Shown here: positions 16,163 through 25,813 of the stretch, piece by piece
Layout of the letters: each line of letters begins with the position of its first letter
How positions within the stretch are numbered: the stretch's first letter is position 1
Assembly: GCF_007679345.1 (NCBI RefSeq)
Contig: NZ_VEGH01000011.1
Coordinates: 1 to 64,000, forward strand
Direction: 5' to 3'
Length of the DNA: 64,000 bases
DNA from: Cellulosimicrobium cellulans
GTDB lineage: Bacteria > Actinomycetota > Actinomycetes > Actinomycetales > Cellulomonadaceae
Made by a program: the position numbers and the translations under genes
The notes under the pieces: model-generated
The model's input: the letters and a program-made list of their open reading frames with translations, nothing else
The model's database searches: none
Told to the model about the DNA's origin: nothing

Positions 16163-16244
16163 CCGCCGCGCCCCCGGGGACCGTCCCGGGGCGAGGAAAC
16201 GCCGGGCACGGACGCCGGGCGGCAGGGGGACCACGGACGGACGG

Positions 16245-16270
16245 GCGGGCGCGCGCTCCGGCGCGCCCGC
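16245..16270 (+). other. stem-loop upstream of galactanase gene
   Basis: GCGGGCGCGC (16245-16254) pairs exactly with GCGCGCCCGC (16261-16270) around a 6-nt loop. It lies 28 bp before the ganB start codon and leaves the AGAGAGGA ribosome binding site free. It may separate the galactanase transcript from the permease genes. Confidence 0.5.
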
Positions 16271-16298
16271 GCCACGGCGATCCAGAGAGGACCGGTCG

Positions 16299-19001
16299 AT
16301 GAGGACCAGACCACGACGGCGGGGTGCGCGCACGGTGGCGCTGGCCGCTGTGCTGACGATGACGGGGGTGGCGGGCGTGACGGGAGCCGCGGGCGGGGCG
16401 GCGGTGGCCGCGGACGAGCCGGTGCCGGTCGAGGCGGGCATCACCGTCCCGCGCGTCGACGGCATGGGGGAGGGCTGGATCAACGGTGCCGACCTCTCCA
16501 GCGTCCTGTCGCTCGAGGAGTCCGGGGTGGTGTTCCGCGACGAGGCGGGCCGGCCGGCGGACGTCTTCGACGTCCTCGCGGACGCCGGCGTCAACTACGC
16601 CCGCGTCCGGGTGTGGAACGAGCCCTACACCAGCGCGGACCCCGCGCTCGGGTACGGCGGGGGGAACGTGGACGCCGCGCGCGCCGTCGAGATCGGGCGC
16701 CGGGCGACCGCTGCCGGCATGCGGGTGCTGGTCGACTTCCACTACTCCGACTTCTGGGCGCACCCCGGCCAGCAGCGCTCGCCGCGGGCGTGGGCCGGGC
16801 TCGACCTGGACCAGCGGGCCGCGGCGTTGAAGGGCTACACGGCGGACACGCTGCGGGCCATGGCGGATGCCGGGGTCGACGTCGGGATGGTGCAGATCGG
16901 GAACGAGACGACCGGCGGCGAGATCGCCGGCGTCCAGGGCTGGGACAGCACGGTCCGGCTGTTCCGGGCCGGCTCGGAGGCGGTCCGCGAGACCCTCGGT
17001 CCCGACGTGAAGGTCGCGGTGCACTTCACCAACCCCGAGCGCGCCGGGCAGTACGCCGCCGCCGCGAAGGCCCTGCACGACGGTGGCGTCGACTACGACG
17101 TCTTCCTCAGCTCGTACTACGCGTTCTGGCACGGCAGCCTCGCCAACCTGACGGCGGTGCTCGACCAGGTCGCGACGACCTACGACAAGGAGGTCGCGGT
17201 CGCCGAGACGTCGTGGGCGTACACCCTCGAGGACGGCGACGGGTACCCCAACGTCATCCGCACCGCCCCCACCGCGTACTCCGCCTCGGTGCAGGGCCAG
17301 GCCCTGGCGGTCCGCGACGTGATGCAGGCGGTCGCGGACGTCTCCGGCGGTCGCGGCATCGGCACCTTCTACTGGGAGCCCGCGTGGCTGCCGGTCGGCC
17401 CGCCCGAGCAGGTGGACGCGAACTGGGACCTGTGGGAGCGGGACGGGTCCGGCTGGGCCAGCACCCACTCCCAGGAGTTCTACGACCCCACCGGGGCCCT
17501 CGGCGGCGAGTGGGCCGACGAGTACGGCGGCTCCTCCTGGGACAACCAGGCGCTGTTCGCGTTCGACGGCACCCCGCTCGAGTCGCTGCGGGTGTACGAG
17601 TACGCGCGCACCGGGTCGGTCGCCCCGCGCCAGGTGGACGCCGTCGAGCAGCCGCGCCTGACCGTCGTCGCCGGCGACGCCGTGCCGCTGCCCGGCACGC
17701 TGCGCGTGTCCTACACCGACGGCACCACCGAGGACGAGGCGGTCACCTGGCGGGACGACCCGTCCTGGCTGCTCGACCCCGGGACCTACACCTTCGCCGG
17801 CACGACGGCGGGCGGGCACGCCGCCACCGCGACGGTCACGGTGCTGGCCGACGCCGGGCAGGGCGAGAACCTCGTCGTCAACGGCGGGTTCGAGGACGGG
17901 GCGGCGCCGTGGACCGGCACCGGCACCGGCTACACGATCAGCTCGACGAACGACCCGTACGCCGGGCAGCGGTCGACGCACTTCTGGGCCGCCGCCCCGT
18001 ACGCGTTCACGATCGAGCAGACCGTCACCGGCGTGCCGGCCGGGCAGTACCGCCTGTCGGCGCGTGCCCAGGGCGGCGACGCCGGGTCGGCGGACACAAT
18101 GCAGATCTCCGCGAGCTCCGGCATCTCCTCGGTCACCGCGGACTTCCGGCTCGACGGTTTCGCGAACTGGCAGCACCCGCAGACGGACGTGCTGACCGTC
18201 GCCGCCGACGGCGTCGTCGTGGTCTCGGCCTCGCTCGCGCTGTCCGGCGGGGCGTGGGGATCGCTCGACGCGTTCGAGCTCGTCGCCGTGCCCGACACCG
18301 CCGTCGCCGACACCGCCGCGCTGCGGGGTCTCGCGGAGCGCGCGGCCGGGGTCGACCGCGCGCGGTACACGGCCGACTCGGTCGCCGCCCTCGACGCGGC
18401 GGCGGGCCGGGCGGACTTCGTGCTCCGGGCCGCGGCCCCCGGGCAGGCGACGGTCGACGGCGCGGTGGCGGCGCTCACCGCCGCGCTGGACGGGCTGGTC
18501 GCGCTGCCCGGCACGACGCCCCCGACCCCGGGGCCGACGACGCCGCCCACCCCCGGGCCGACGACCCCGCCCGCGCAGGACGCCCCGGCCGGGACCCTGT
18601 CCGCCACCACCGTCCGGGCGGGCGGCACGGTGACGCTCGCGCTCACCGGCATGCCCGGCGAGCGGGTGGAGGTCGGCATCGCGTCGGTGTACCAGCGGCT
18701 CGCCACCGCCGGGCTCGTCGACGGCGCCGCGACCGTGACGGTCACGATCCCCGCGGACCTCGCACCGGGCCTGCACCACCTGCAGGTGCGCGACGCCGCG
18801 GGGACCGTCCTGCTCGCGCTGCCGGTCACGGTCCTCGCCGCGGACGGCGGGACCGCCGCGTCCGGGCGGCTCGCCGCCACCGGCGCCGCCGGGGCGGGGC
18901 TCGCGCTGGCGACCGCCCTGGCGCTCGTGGGCTCCGGCGCGGTGCTCCTGACCCGGCGCCGCCGGGCCGCGCGCACCGCCCCCGGGCGTCCGGGACGCTG
19001 A
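16299..19001 (+). CDS. ganB: secreted GH53 endo-beta-1,4-galactanase, probably wall-anchored
   Basis: A 900-aa extracellular enzyme that cuts beta-1,4-galactan side chains of pectin. Residues 1-~38 form a signal peptide with an Arg-rich start. The GH53 domain (~50-450) opens with GINGADLSS-like sequence WINGADLSSVLSLEESG; the acid/base is E203 (IGNETTGG) and the nucleophile E303 (VAETSW). Next come a bacterial Ig-like domain (LRVSYTDGTTEDE), a carbohydrate-binding-type beta-sandwich (NLVVNGGFEDG, ~520-665), a helical linker, a PTPGPTTPP repeat linker and a final beta domain. The C-terminus has LAATG (858-862), a hydrophobic helix and RRRR, a sorting signal of the LAxTG type read by class E sortases. 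It is the last gene of the operon before a terminator. Confidence 0.92.
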   Translation: MRTRPRRRGARTVALAAVLTMTGVAGVTGAAGGAAVAADEPVPVEAGITVPRVDGMGEGWINGADLSSVLSLEESGVVFRDEAGRPADVFDVLADAGVNYARVRVWNEPYTSADPALGYGGGNVDAARAVEIGRRATAAGMRVLVDFHYSDFWAHPGQQRSPRAWAGLDLDQRAAALKGYTADTLRAMADAGVDVGMVQIGNETTGGEIAGVQGWDSTVRLFRAGSEAVRETLGPDVKVAVHFTNPERAGQYAAAAKALHDGGVDYDVFLSSYYAFWHGSLANLTAVLDQVATTYDKEVAVAETSWAYTLEDGDGYPNVIRTAPTAYSASVQGQALAVRDVMQAVADVSGGRGIGTFYWEPAWLPVGPPEQVDANWDLWERDGSGWASTHSQEFYDPTGALGGEWADEYGGSSWDNQALFAFDGTPLESLRVYEYARTGSVAPRQVDAVEQPRLTVVAGDAVPLPGTLRVSYTDGTTEDEAVTWRDDPSWLLDPGTYTFAGTTAGGHAATATVTVLADAGQGENLVVNGGFEDGAAPWTGTGTGYTISSTNDPYAGQRSTHFWAAAPYAFTIEQTVTGVPAGQYRLSARAQGGDAGSADTMQISASSGISSVTADFRLDGFANWQHPQTDVLTVAADGVVVVSASLALSGGAWGSLDAFELVAVPDTAVADTAALRGLAERAAGVDRARYTADSVAALDAAAGRADFVLRAAAPGQATVDGAVAALTAALDGLVALPGTTPPTPGPTTPPTPGPTTPPAQDAPAGTLSATTVRAGGTVTLALTGMPGERVEVGIASVYQRLATAGLVDGAATVTVTIPADLAPGLHHLQVRDAAGTVLLALPVTVLAADGGTAASGRLAATGAAGAGLALATALALVGSGAVLLTRRRRAARTAPGRPGR

Positions 19002-19017
19002 CCGGCGTGCGCGACCG

Positions 19018-19068
19018 ACCCGGCCGGGATGTCCGCGCCGCCTCCGCGGCGCGGCACCCCGGCCGGGT
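19018..19068 (+). terminator. two-tier terminator hairpin after ganB
   Basis: Outer arms ACCCGGCCGGG (19018-19028) and CCCGGCCGGGT (19058-19068) enclose inner arms CCGCGCCGC (19033-19041) and GCGGCGCGG (19046-19054) with a CTCC loop. The total is 20 perfectly paired bases. No T-run is present, which is common for terminators in this kind of genome. Confidence 0.65.
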
Positions 19069-19101
19069 GCGCCCGGCGCGCTGCGACCTGCGGGGGCTGC
19101 C

Positions 19102-20130
19102 GTGGCCGTAAGGTCGGTGGCCGTGGACCAGCCCCGCCGCCGCCCGACGATCCGCGACGTCGCCGCGGCCGCCGGCGTCTCCCGCGGGACCGTGTCCCGG
19201 GTGCTCAACGGGGGGCACTGGGTGTCGCCCGAGGCGCTCGCGGCCGTGCAGGAGGCCATCCGGTCGACCGGGTACTCCGCGAACCAGCACGCCCGCAGCC
19301 TCGTCACCGGGCGGGCCAACTCCGTGGCGTTCCTGCTCACCGAGCCGCAGCACCTGCTGTTCGAGGACCCGACGTTCTCGATCCTGCTGCGCGCGGCCGC
19401 CGAGGCGCTGGCCGCCCGGGAGATGCCGCTGCTGCTCATGGTCGCCGGCACCCAGCAGGAGCGGCGGCGGATCACCGACTACGTCGCCGCGGGGCACGTC
19501 GACGGCGTGCTGCTCATCTCCTCCCACCGCGGCAACCCCGTGGTCGGCGACCTGCTGCGCCAGGGGGTGCCGACGATCGCCTGCGGGGAGCCGCTCGGGT
19601 ACGAGGACCGGATCGGCTGGGTGTCCGCGGACGACGAGGGCGGGGCCCGGCGGATGACCCAGCACCTGCTCGCGCGGGGCCGGTCCCGGGTCGCGACGAT
19701 CACCGGGCCGATGGACACCCCCGGTGGGTTCCGCCGGCTCGCGGGGTACCGGTCGGCGCTCGGGGAGGCGTACGACGACGCGCTGGTCGCGCACGGGGAC
19801 TACTCGCGGGCGTCCGGCCAGGCGGCGATGCGCGAGCTGCTGGACCGGCGGCCCGACCTGGACGCCGTGTTCGTGGCCTCCGACCTGATGGCCGCGGGCG
19901 CGCTGGTCGCCCTGCGCGAGGCGGGGCGCTCGGTCCCCGGGGACGTCGCGGTCGGCGGCTTCGACGACTCCGGGCTCGCGGCGACGCTCGAGCCGCCGCT
20001 CACCACCATGCGGCAGCCGTTCGAGCGGATCGCGTCCGAGATGGTGCGGCTGCTGCTCGAGGTGGTCGAGGGCGCCGAGCCCGCCCGGATCACGCTGCCG
20101 ACGTCGCTGGTGGAGCGGGCCTCGGCCTGA
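19102..20130 (+). CDS. ganR: LacI-family repressor, probable galactan-locus regulator
   Basis: A 342-aa transcription factor. The helix-turn-helix is PTIRDVAAAAGVSRGTVSRV (residues ~14-35) with the hinge AIRSTGYSANQHARSL; the periplasmic-binding-like domain follows and ends with the family signature DVAVGGFDDSGLAATLEPPL. Three in-frame GTG codons at 19102, 19117 and 19123 are possible starts; none has a strong ribosome binding site. It lies directly after the galactanase on the same strand and separately from it by a terminator, so autonomous expression is likely. Its target is inferred to be the operator-like repeats upstream of ganA; the inducer would be a galacto-oligosaccharide. Confidence 0.87.
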   Translation: MAVRSVAVDQPRRRPTIRDVAAAAGVSRGTVSRVLNGGHWVSPEALAAVQEAIRSTGYSANQHARSLVTGRANSVAFLLTEPQHLLFEDPTFSILLRAAAEALAAREMPLLLMVAGTQQERRRITDYVAAGHVDGVLLISSHRGNPVVGDLLRQGVPTIACGEPLGYEDRIGWVSADDEGGARRMTQHLLARGRSRVATITGPMDTPGGFRRLAGYRSALGEAYDDALVAHGDYSRASGQAAMRELLDRRPDLDAVFVASDLMAAGALVALREAGRSVPGDVAVGGFDDSGLAATLEPPLTTMRQPFERIASEMVRLLLEVVEGAEPARITLPTSLVERASA

Positions 20131-20212
20131 CCGCGCAGGCGGCCGCACGCGGCCGGCGCGGGCTCGGCGACGGCTCCCGGGCGGCGCGGCGGCCGGGTGC
20201 CACACTCAGGGC

Positions 20213-21217
20213 ATGGCCGACCGTCACGCGCTGATGCTGCTCGACTCCGCGTCCCTGTACTTCCGGGCGTTCTACGGGGTCCCCGACTCGGTCAAGGCGC
20301 CCGACGGCACGCCGGTGAACGCCGTGCGCGGCCTGCTGGACATGATCGCCCGGCTGGTGACCGACCACCGGCCCGACCGGCTCGTCGCCTGCTGGGACGA
20401 GGACTGGCGCCCGGCGTTCCGGGTCGCGGCCATCCCGTCGTACAAGGCGCACCGGGTGGTCGGCGGGGCGGAGGCCGCGGCGGCCGCGTCGTCGGACGGC
20501 GTGACGGTGGCCGAGGAGGTCCCGGAAGCGCTCGCGCCGCAGGTGCCGGTGATCGCCGAGGTGCTGGCCGCCCTCGGCATCGCCCGCGCCGGGGCGCCCG
20601 GGTACGAGGCCGACGACGTCATCGGCACGCTCACCGCGCACGAGGTGGCGCGGCCGGCGGGGGAGCGGACGCCGGTGCTCGTCGTGACGGGGGACCGCGA
20701 CCTGTTCCAGCTGGTCGACGACGAGGCGCCCGTGCGGGTGCTCTCCACCATCCGCGGGATCAAGGACATCGAGGTCGTCGACGCCGCCCGGCTGCGGGAG
20801 AGGTACGCCGTGGCCTCGGGCAGCGCCTACGCCGACATGGCGGTGCTCCGCGGCGACCCCAGCGACGGTCTGCCCGGCGTCGCCGGCATCGGCGAGAAGA
20901 CCGCCGCTGCGATGCTCGCGAAGTACGGCGACCTGCCGGGGCTGCTCGCCGCGCGGGACGCCGGCGACCGCGGGCTGACCGCGACGCAGCGGCGGCGCCT
21001 GGTCGAGGCCGACGACTACCTGGCGGTGGCGCCCGACGTGGTGCGGGTGGCGGCGGACGCGCCGGTGCGGCTCGCCGACGGGGCGGACCCGGCGGCCCCG
21101 GACGCGTTCGCGCTGCCGCGCGAGCCCGTGGACGGCGAGGCCCTGGTCGACCTGACGGCCCGCTGGGGCCTGGAGTCGAGCGTCCGCCGGGTCCTGACCG
21201 CTCTCGCCAGCCGCTGA
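20213..21217 (+). CDS. stand-alone 5'-3' exonuclease (DNA polymerase I N-domain family)
   Basis: A 334-aa FEN-like nuclease without a polymerase domain. The N-terminus LMLLDSASLYFRAFYGVP carries the first acidic ligand; WDEDWRPAFRV and IPSYKAHR give the helical arch region; GYEADDVIGTL and TGDRDLFQLV hold the metal-binding acids; the GVAGIGEKTAAAML helix-hairpin-helix (~220-235) binds DNA. Compared with PolA the protein stops after the H3TH region. It probably removes RNA primers or 5' flaps in replication and repair alongside the full polymerase. The ATG at 20213 was chosen. The gene is on its own and converges with the subtilisin gene. Confidence 0.9.
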   Translation: MADRHALMLLDSASLYFRAFYGVPDSVKAPDGTPVNAVRGLLDMIARLVTDHRPDRLVACWDEDWRPAFRVAAIPSYKAHRVVGGAEAAAAASSDGVTVAEEVPEALAPQVPVIAEVLAALGIARAGAPGYEADDVIGTLTAHEVARPAGERTPVLVVTGDRDLFQLVDDEAPVRVLSTIRGIKDIEVVDAARLRERYAVASGSAYADMAVLRGDPSDGLPGVAGIGEKTAAAMLAKYGDLPGLLAARDAGDRGLTATQRRRLVEADDYLAVAPDVVRVAADAPVRLADGADPAAPDAFALPREPVDGEALVDLTARWGLESSVRRVLTALASR

Positions 21218-21351
21218 CCGCCCCGGCCGGGGAGGCGGCCGGACGCGGCGCCCTCGCGATCCCACCGGATCGTCACTCCGCCGCCCTGACGATCGGGGTG
21301 CGACGCGACGATCCGCCGGGTTCGCCGCCGCCCGACCCCCGGGCGCGCGAG

Positions 21352-21382
21352 AGGGGGGTCACCGCCCCCCGGTGACCCCCCT
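21352..21382. terminator. bidirectional terminator between convergent genes
   Basis: AGGGGGGTCACCG (21352-21364) and CGGTGACCCCCCT (21370-21382) form a 13-bp perfect stem with a CCCCC loop, roughly midway in the 356-bp gap between the exonuclease gene and the convergent protease gene. The rest of the gap shows no gene. Confidence 0.65.
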
Positions 21383-21573
21383 GCGGTGCGGCCGGTCCTG
21401 GATCCCCCCGGCCCGTCCGCACCGCCCTCCCGCGCCGGGCGGCGGCGCCCCAGGGTGCGGACGACCCCCCGCGTCCACGCCTCCGCCGCGCGCCCCGCGC
21501 GCCGACCCGCCGCGCCCGAGCCGTCCGCGCCCCCGGGTGCGGGGGTGCCCGGCCCGCGCGCGGCGGGCGCGTC

Positions 21574-24500
21574 TCAGCGCACCTTCAGCACCCCGATCGT
21601 GAGCGTCGGGGTGTAGCCGCCGTCGCCGGTGTACAGCGCGGTGACCGTGGTGGTGCGGCTGACGGCCGGGAGGGTGACGGTCGCCGTCCCGTCCGTCAGC
21701 GCGACGGTCGCCACGGGCCGGATGCCCGCCAGGACCGTCACCTTGCCGCCGGCGGCCGGGGCGCCCTCGGGGCCCGCGACCGTGACGGTCACCGCGGGCG
21801 TGGCGCCCTTGGCGACCGTCCACGACGGGGTGTCCAGGCTGATCGTCGGGACGGTCGCCAGCACCCGGTAGGACCGCTGGGTCTGCGAGCCGTCGACGTC
21901 CGCGCTGCCCGTGTACACGGCGGTGAGGGTGTGCGACCCGGACTTCAGGTCGCGGGGCAGGGCGATCGTGGCGGTCGCCTGGTTCCCCTCGCCGGCCGTG
22001 AGGTCGCCGGTCGCCAGGACCGTGTCGCGCTCGCGGATCTCCACGGTGCCGGCCGGGACGGCGCCCTGGCCGGTGACCGTCACCGTCGCGGCGACCTCCG
22101 AGCCGTACCGACCCGAGTTCTGCGACAGCGTGACCTTCGTGGTCGAGCCGGCCTTCTTGACGTCCACCTGGACCGCCGCCGACTCGGACCCCGCGAACGC
22201 CGCGGTGTCCGGCGTGAACACCGCCGTCAGCGCGTGCGGGCCGCCGCCGAGCCGGACCGTCGCCGTGGCCGTGCCGCCCGAGACGGGGGCGGTGGCGACC
22301 TCGGTGCCGTCCGCGCGGAACGAGACGGTGCCCGTCGCCTCGGCCGGGGACACGGTGGCGGTCAGCGTCAGGTCCTTGCCGACCTTCGCCGGCCCGGTGA
22401 CCTTCAGCGTGGTGGTGGTCGCCACGGCCTCCGGCACGGCCACGTCGAGCACCTGGGCCCGCGTCGTCGGGTCGGCGTTGTGGCTGTGCAGCACCAGCAG
22501 CCGGTCCGCCGTGGCGGCCGTGGTGACCGACCGGTGCACGGTGAGCTCGGTGGCGTCGGACGCCGCGAACCACAGCGCGTCGGTGACGCCGCCGTCGAAC
22601 CAGTACGGCGGGTCGAACGGGTCCACCGTGAACGGCTCGGCCGCATCGACCCGGCCGCTCGGGTCCGCCGCGTAGTCGGACGTCGTCCAGACGGTGACCG
22701 CCGGGGTCGCGCCGGGCTCGAGCCCGAGCGCGGCGATCCCGACCGGCGCGACCAGCACCGAGTTGTCGAACACGGTGGTGTCCACGTCGCCGAACGCGCC
22801 GTTCACGCCCTGGACGTCGAGCACGTCGCCGGTGTCGTAGTCGAACGTCGCGGCGACCGTGACGTCGGCCGCGTCGCTCAGCTTCTGCACCACCGTCTGC
22901 GCCTCGGGCGTGCCGTCGCGGTCCACGTCCCAGTCGATCACCGGGAGCACGGCCTGGCCCAGGGTGGCCCAGTCGCCGTCGACCGCGATGCCGACGCCGA
23001 GGTAGCCGTCGGCCGGGTCGCCGCCCGCGGCGGCCTGCTGCGGCGCGGTGGAGGTCCAGCCGACCCAGCGCAGGTCGCCGGACGCCACGGCGGACTCCGA
23101 GGTCACGAAGCCGGGCACGTCCTCCAGCTTCGGGCTGGTGGCCCCGAGCGTGAGCGGTGCGACGAGCGAGGTCCAGCCGCCGGCGTCCACGCCCCGGCCC
23201 GACAGGGTCAGCGCGGCGGTGCCCGCTCCGGCGTCCGCGAAGGACACCGGGTCGGCGGTCAGCTCGGAGACCAGGCGCGGGGCGGCCTGCACCGGCACCC
23301 GCAGCTCGGCGTCGCCCGAGGTGAGCACGAGCCGGCCGGACAGCGACGCCACGTACTCGCGCGGCACGCCGCCCTGGGTGGTCGCCTGGGTCGGGTCGAT
23401 CTCCCGCTCCAGGGTCGCCGGGTCGGCGGTGAGCGTCAGGGTGACCAGCCCCTGCTGGCCGGCGGGGACCGTCAGCGTCGCGGGGGAGGTGGTGATCGTC
23501 GCGCCGCCGGTGGTGGTGGCCGCGGCGAAGGCGGTGCCGTAGGTCACGGCCTCGGTGCCGGTGTTCTGCACCGTGACGGTCTTCTTCAGCGTGACGGGCT
23601 CGGCGCCCACGTCCACGACGCCGAAGGTCACGGACACCTGGTCCGGGTCCTCCGAGCCGTACGCGAGCACGGTGTCGGCGACCGCGGCGCGGGCGTCGAC
23701 CCGGCCGGAGCCGACCCGCTGCGGGCCGTAGGTGGTGCCGGACTGGTTCGCGCCCGTCCACACGTCGTGGGTCGCGGTGTTCATGACCGCGGCCTTGACC
23801 TGCGCGGGCGTCCAGCCGGGCTGGGTGGCGCGGACCAGGGCCGCGATGCCCGCGACGTGCGGGGACGACATCGAGGTGCCGGACAGCGACTGCGCCGCCG
23901 CCCCGGTGCCGGACGCGGCCGAGAAGATCAGCGTGCCGGGCGCCGCCACGTCGGGCTTGATGATCCCGAGCGAGCCGTGCGCGCCGCGGGACGAGCCCGG
24001 GTTGAGCGCGTCGCCGATCTCGTCCGAGGTGACCGCGGCGGCGAGCGACGGGCCGATGTGCGCGACCACGCCACCCGCCTGGATGGCCGGGAGCAGCGCG
24101 TCGGTCGACGAGGCCGTCAGCTGCGCGCCCGGGATGGTCGCGTTGCCGGAGATGCCCGCGGAGAACACGGTCGACTCCGTGCCGATCAGCACGCCGACCG
24201 CGCCGGCGGCCTCGGCGTTGTTCCACCGGGCCACGGAACCGCAGGCGCGGGTCGCGTCGTCGTCGTCCCACCACAGGTAGACGATGTTCCCGGTGATCTC
24301 CGCCGCGCGGTCCGTCAGCGGGGTGCAGCCGTCGACGCCGTCGCCCAGGTAGACCACGGGGGCGGTGACGTCCTCGGTGCCCGCGTAGGAGATGGAGTTC
24401 TGCGCGGCCCAGGTGCCGACGGCGGCCGGGTCGGGCCCCTCGGTGACCTCGACGCCGTCGTAGGTCTGCGGGCTGCCGACGGAGTTCGCGACGGTCAGGC

Positions 24501-25773
24501 CGGACGCCGCGGAGCCGGGCGAGCCGCCGACGTCCGTGATGTCCGAGGAGTTGCCCGCGCTGAGCACCGCGAGGGTGCCGAGGTCGGACAGCCGGTCGAT
24601 CAGCAGGTTGTCCGGGTCGTCGGACGGCGTGGCGGAGGCGCCGAGCGACAGGTTGACCACGTCGAGGTGGTCGCCGAAGTCGCCGTCGCCGTCCGGGTCG
24701 GCGGCCCAGTCCAGGGCCAGGCCGGTGAGGTCCGTCTGGCCGCCGATGTCGCCGAACACCTTGAGGGCGTAGAGCCCGGCGCCCGGCGCGGAGCCCGGGC
24801 CGACCTCCCAGTCGGACAGGTCGGTCAGCGACGCGTAGTCGCCGGTGAACGTGGTGCCGTCGGGCTGGACGCCGTAGCCGGCGGCGGTGCCGGCGACGTG
24901 CGTGCCGTGCCCGGAGTTGTCCGAGGTGTACAGGCTGTCGATCGGGTTCGCGTCGGGCGTCGGCGTGAGCGTCGCGCCGGGCAGCTCGGAGTTCGGGTCC
25001 GCGTCGTACAGCGGGCCGGCGAAGTCGTAGCCGCCCAGGTACTTCGCCGGGTCGTAGAGGCCCTCGGGGACCGGCTGCGTGCCGTCCTCGCCGTACGCCT
25101 GCTGGTAGGCCTCGACGGTGCCGGGGCCGCCGAAGTCGGCGTGGGTGTAGTCCAGGCCGGTGTCGATGACGCCGATCCGGACGCCCTCGCCGGTCTGGCC
25201 GGTGTCCTGCCACACCTGCAGCGCCCGGGTGAACGCGTCGGTGGAGGAGTTGTCGGCGGTCTTGGTGGTGACCCGGTACACCGCGACGACGTCGTCGGAG
25301 GCGGCGAGGTCCCGGACCTGCGCGGCGTCGCCGGTGACCAGCGCGCCCGCGACGAGGTTCGACAGCGTGGCGATCCGCTCGGGCGCGACCGCGGCGGTGC
25401 GGGCGGCGGGGTCGGACTCGGCGGGGACGACGGCCTCGGCGACCTGCTCGACCTGCGCCGTCGCGGCCTGGACGGCGGCCGCGTCGCCGCCGTCCTCCGC
25501 GACGTCGAGGCCGGAGGGGGCGTCGAGCTGGACGAAGGCGGTGACGGTGCCGTCGGCGTCCGCCAGGCCCGAGGAGACCTTGTCCTCGGTCCCGGCGAGC
25601 ACGTCGTCGGACGCGATCGGATCCCCCGCCCCCGCGGCGAGGCCGGGGTCGAGGGGGAGCGGCGGCGACGCGGCGCCCGGCCCGGCGGCGGAGGCGACGC
25701 CCCCGGCCCCGAGCGTGGTGGAGGCGGCCAGCGCCAGGACGGTCAACGAGGCACGGAGCGAGCGACGCGTCAT
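21574..25773 (-). CDS. secreted S8 subtilisin-like serine protease with Ig-like C-terminal repeats
   Basis: A 1399-aa exported protease. After a signal peptide (MTRRSLRASLTVLALAAS onward, cleavage near ASA) and an inhibitor-type propeptide (~60-170), the catalytic domain has D204 (GVIDTGLDYTHADF), H289 (SGHGTHVAG) and S634 (SGTSMSSPHVAG). The 345-residue gap between His and Ser holds a PA domain, as in lactocepin- and vegetative-type subtilisins. A large beta-rich region and three Ig-like repeats (TLTATVSPAEATGTV type, ~1105-1399) fill the C-terminus; there is no LPxTG-like anchor. It likely degrades environmental protein. The ATG at 25773 is divergent from the M15 peptidase gene, with palindromes between them. 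Confidence 0.9.
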   Translation of the reverse strand: MTRRSLRASLTVLALAASTTLGAGGVASAAGPGAASPPLPLDPGLAAGAGDPIASDDVLAGTEDKVSSGLADADGTVTAFVQLDAPSGLDVAEDGGDAAAVQAATAQVEQVAEAVVPAESDPAARTAAVAPERIATLSNLVAGALVTGDAAQVRDLAASDDVVAVYRVTTKTADNSSTDAFTRALQVWQDTGQTGEGVRIGVIDTGLDYTHADFGGPGTVEAYQQAYGEDGTQPVPEGLYDPAKYLGGYDFAGPLYDADPNSELPGATLTPTPDANPIDSLYTSDNSGHGTHVAGTAAGYGVQPDGTTFTGDYASLTDLSDWEVGPGSAPGAGLYALKVFGDIGGQTDLTGLALDWAADPDGDGDFGDHLDVVNLSLGASATPSDDPDNLLIDRLSDLGTLAVLSAGNSSDITDVGGSPGSAASGLTVANSVGSPQTYDGVEVTEGPDPAAVGTWAAQNSISYAGTEDVTAPVVYLGDGVDGCTPLTDRAAEITGNIVYLWWDDDDATRACGSVARWNNAEAAGAVGVLIGTESTVFSAGISGNATIPGAQLTASSTDALLPAIQAGGVVAHIGPSLAAAVTSDEIGDALNPGSSRGAHGSLGIIKPDVAAPGTLIFSAASGTGAAAQSLSGTSMSSPHVAGIAALVRATQPGWTPAQVKAAVMNTATHDVWTGANQSGTTYGPQRVGSGRVDARAAVADTVLAYGSEDPDQVSVTFGVVDVGAEPVTLKKTVTVQNTGTEAVTYGTAFAAATTTGGATITTSPATLTVPAGQQGLVTLTLTADPATLEREIDPTQATTQGGVPREYVASLSGRLVLTSGDAELRVPVQAAPRLVSELTADPVSFADAGAGTAALTLSGRGVDAGGWTSLVAPLTLGATSPKLEDVPGFVTSESAVASGDLRWVGWTSTAPQQAAAGGDPADGYLGVGIAVDGDWATLGQAVLPVIDWDVDRDGTPEAQTVVQKLSDAADVTVAATFDYDTGDVLDVQGVNGAFGDVDTTVFDNSVLVAPVGIAALGLEPGATPAVTVWTTSDYAADPSGRVDAAEPFTVDPFDPPYWFDGGVTDALWFAASDATELTVHRSVTTAATADRLLVLHSHNADPTTRAQVLDVAVPEAVATTTTLKVTGPAKVGKDLTLTATVSPAEATGTVSFRADGTEVATAPVSGGTATATVRLGGGPHALTAVFTPDTAAFAGSESAAVQVDVKKAGSTTKVTLSQNSGRYGSEVAATVTVTGQGAVPAGTVEIRERDTVLATGDLTAGEGNQATATIALPRDLKSGSHTLTAVYTGSADVDGSQTQRSYRVLATVPTISLDTPSWTVAKGATPAVTVTVAGPEGAPAAGGKVTVLAGIRPVATVALTDGTATVTLPAVSRTTTVTALYTGDGGYTPTLTIGVLKVR

Positions 25774-25813
25774 GGGAATCCGTTCTTGGGGCAGGAGCAG
25801 ACGTGCACCCGGT

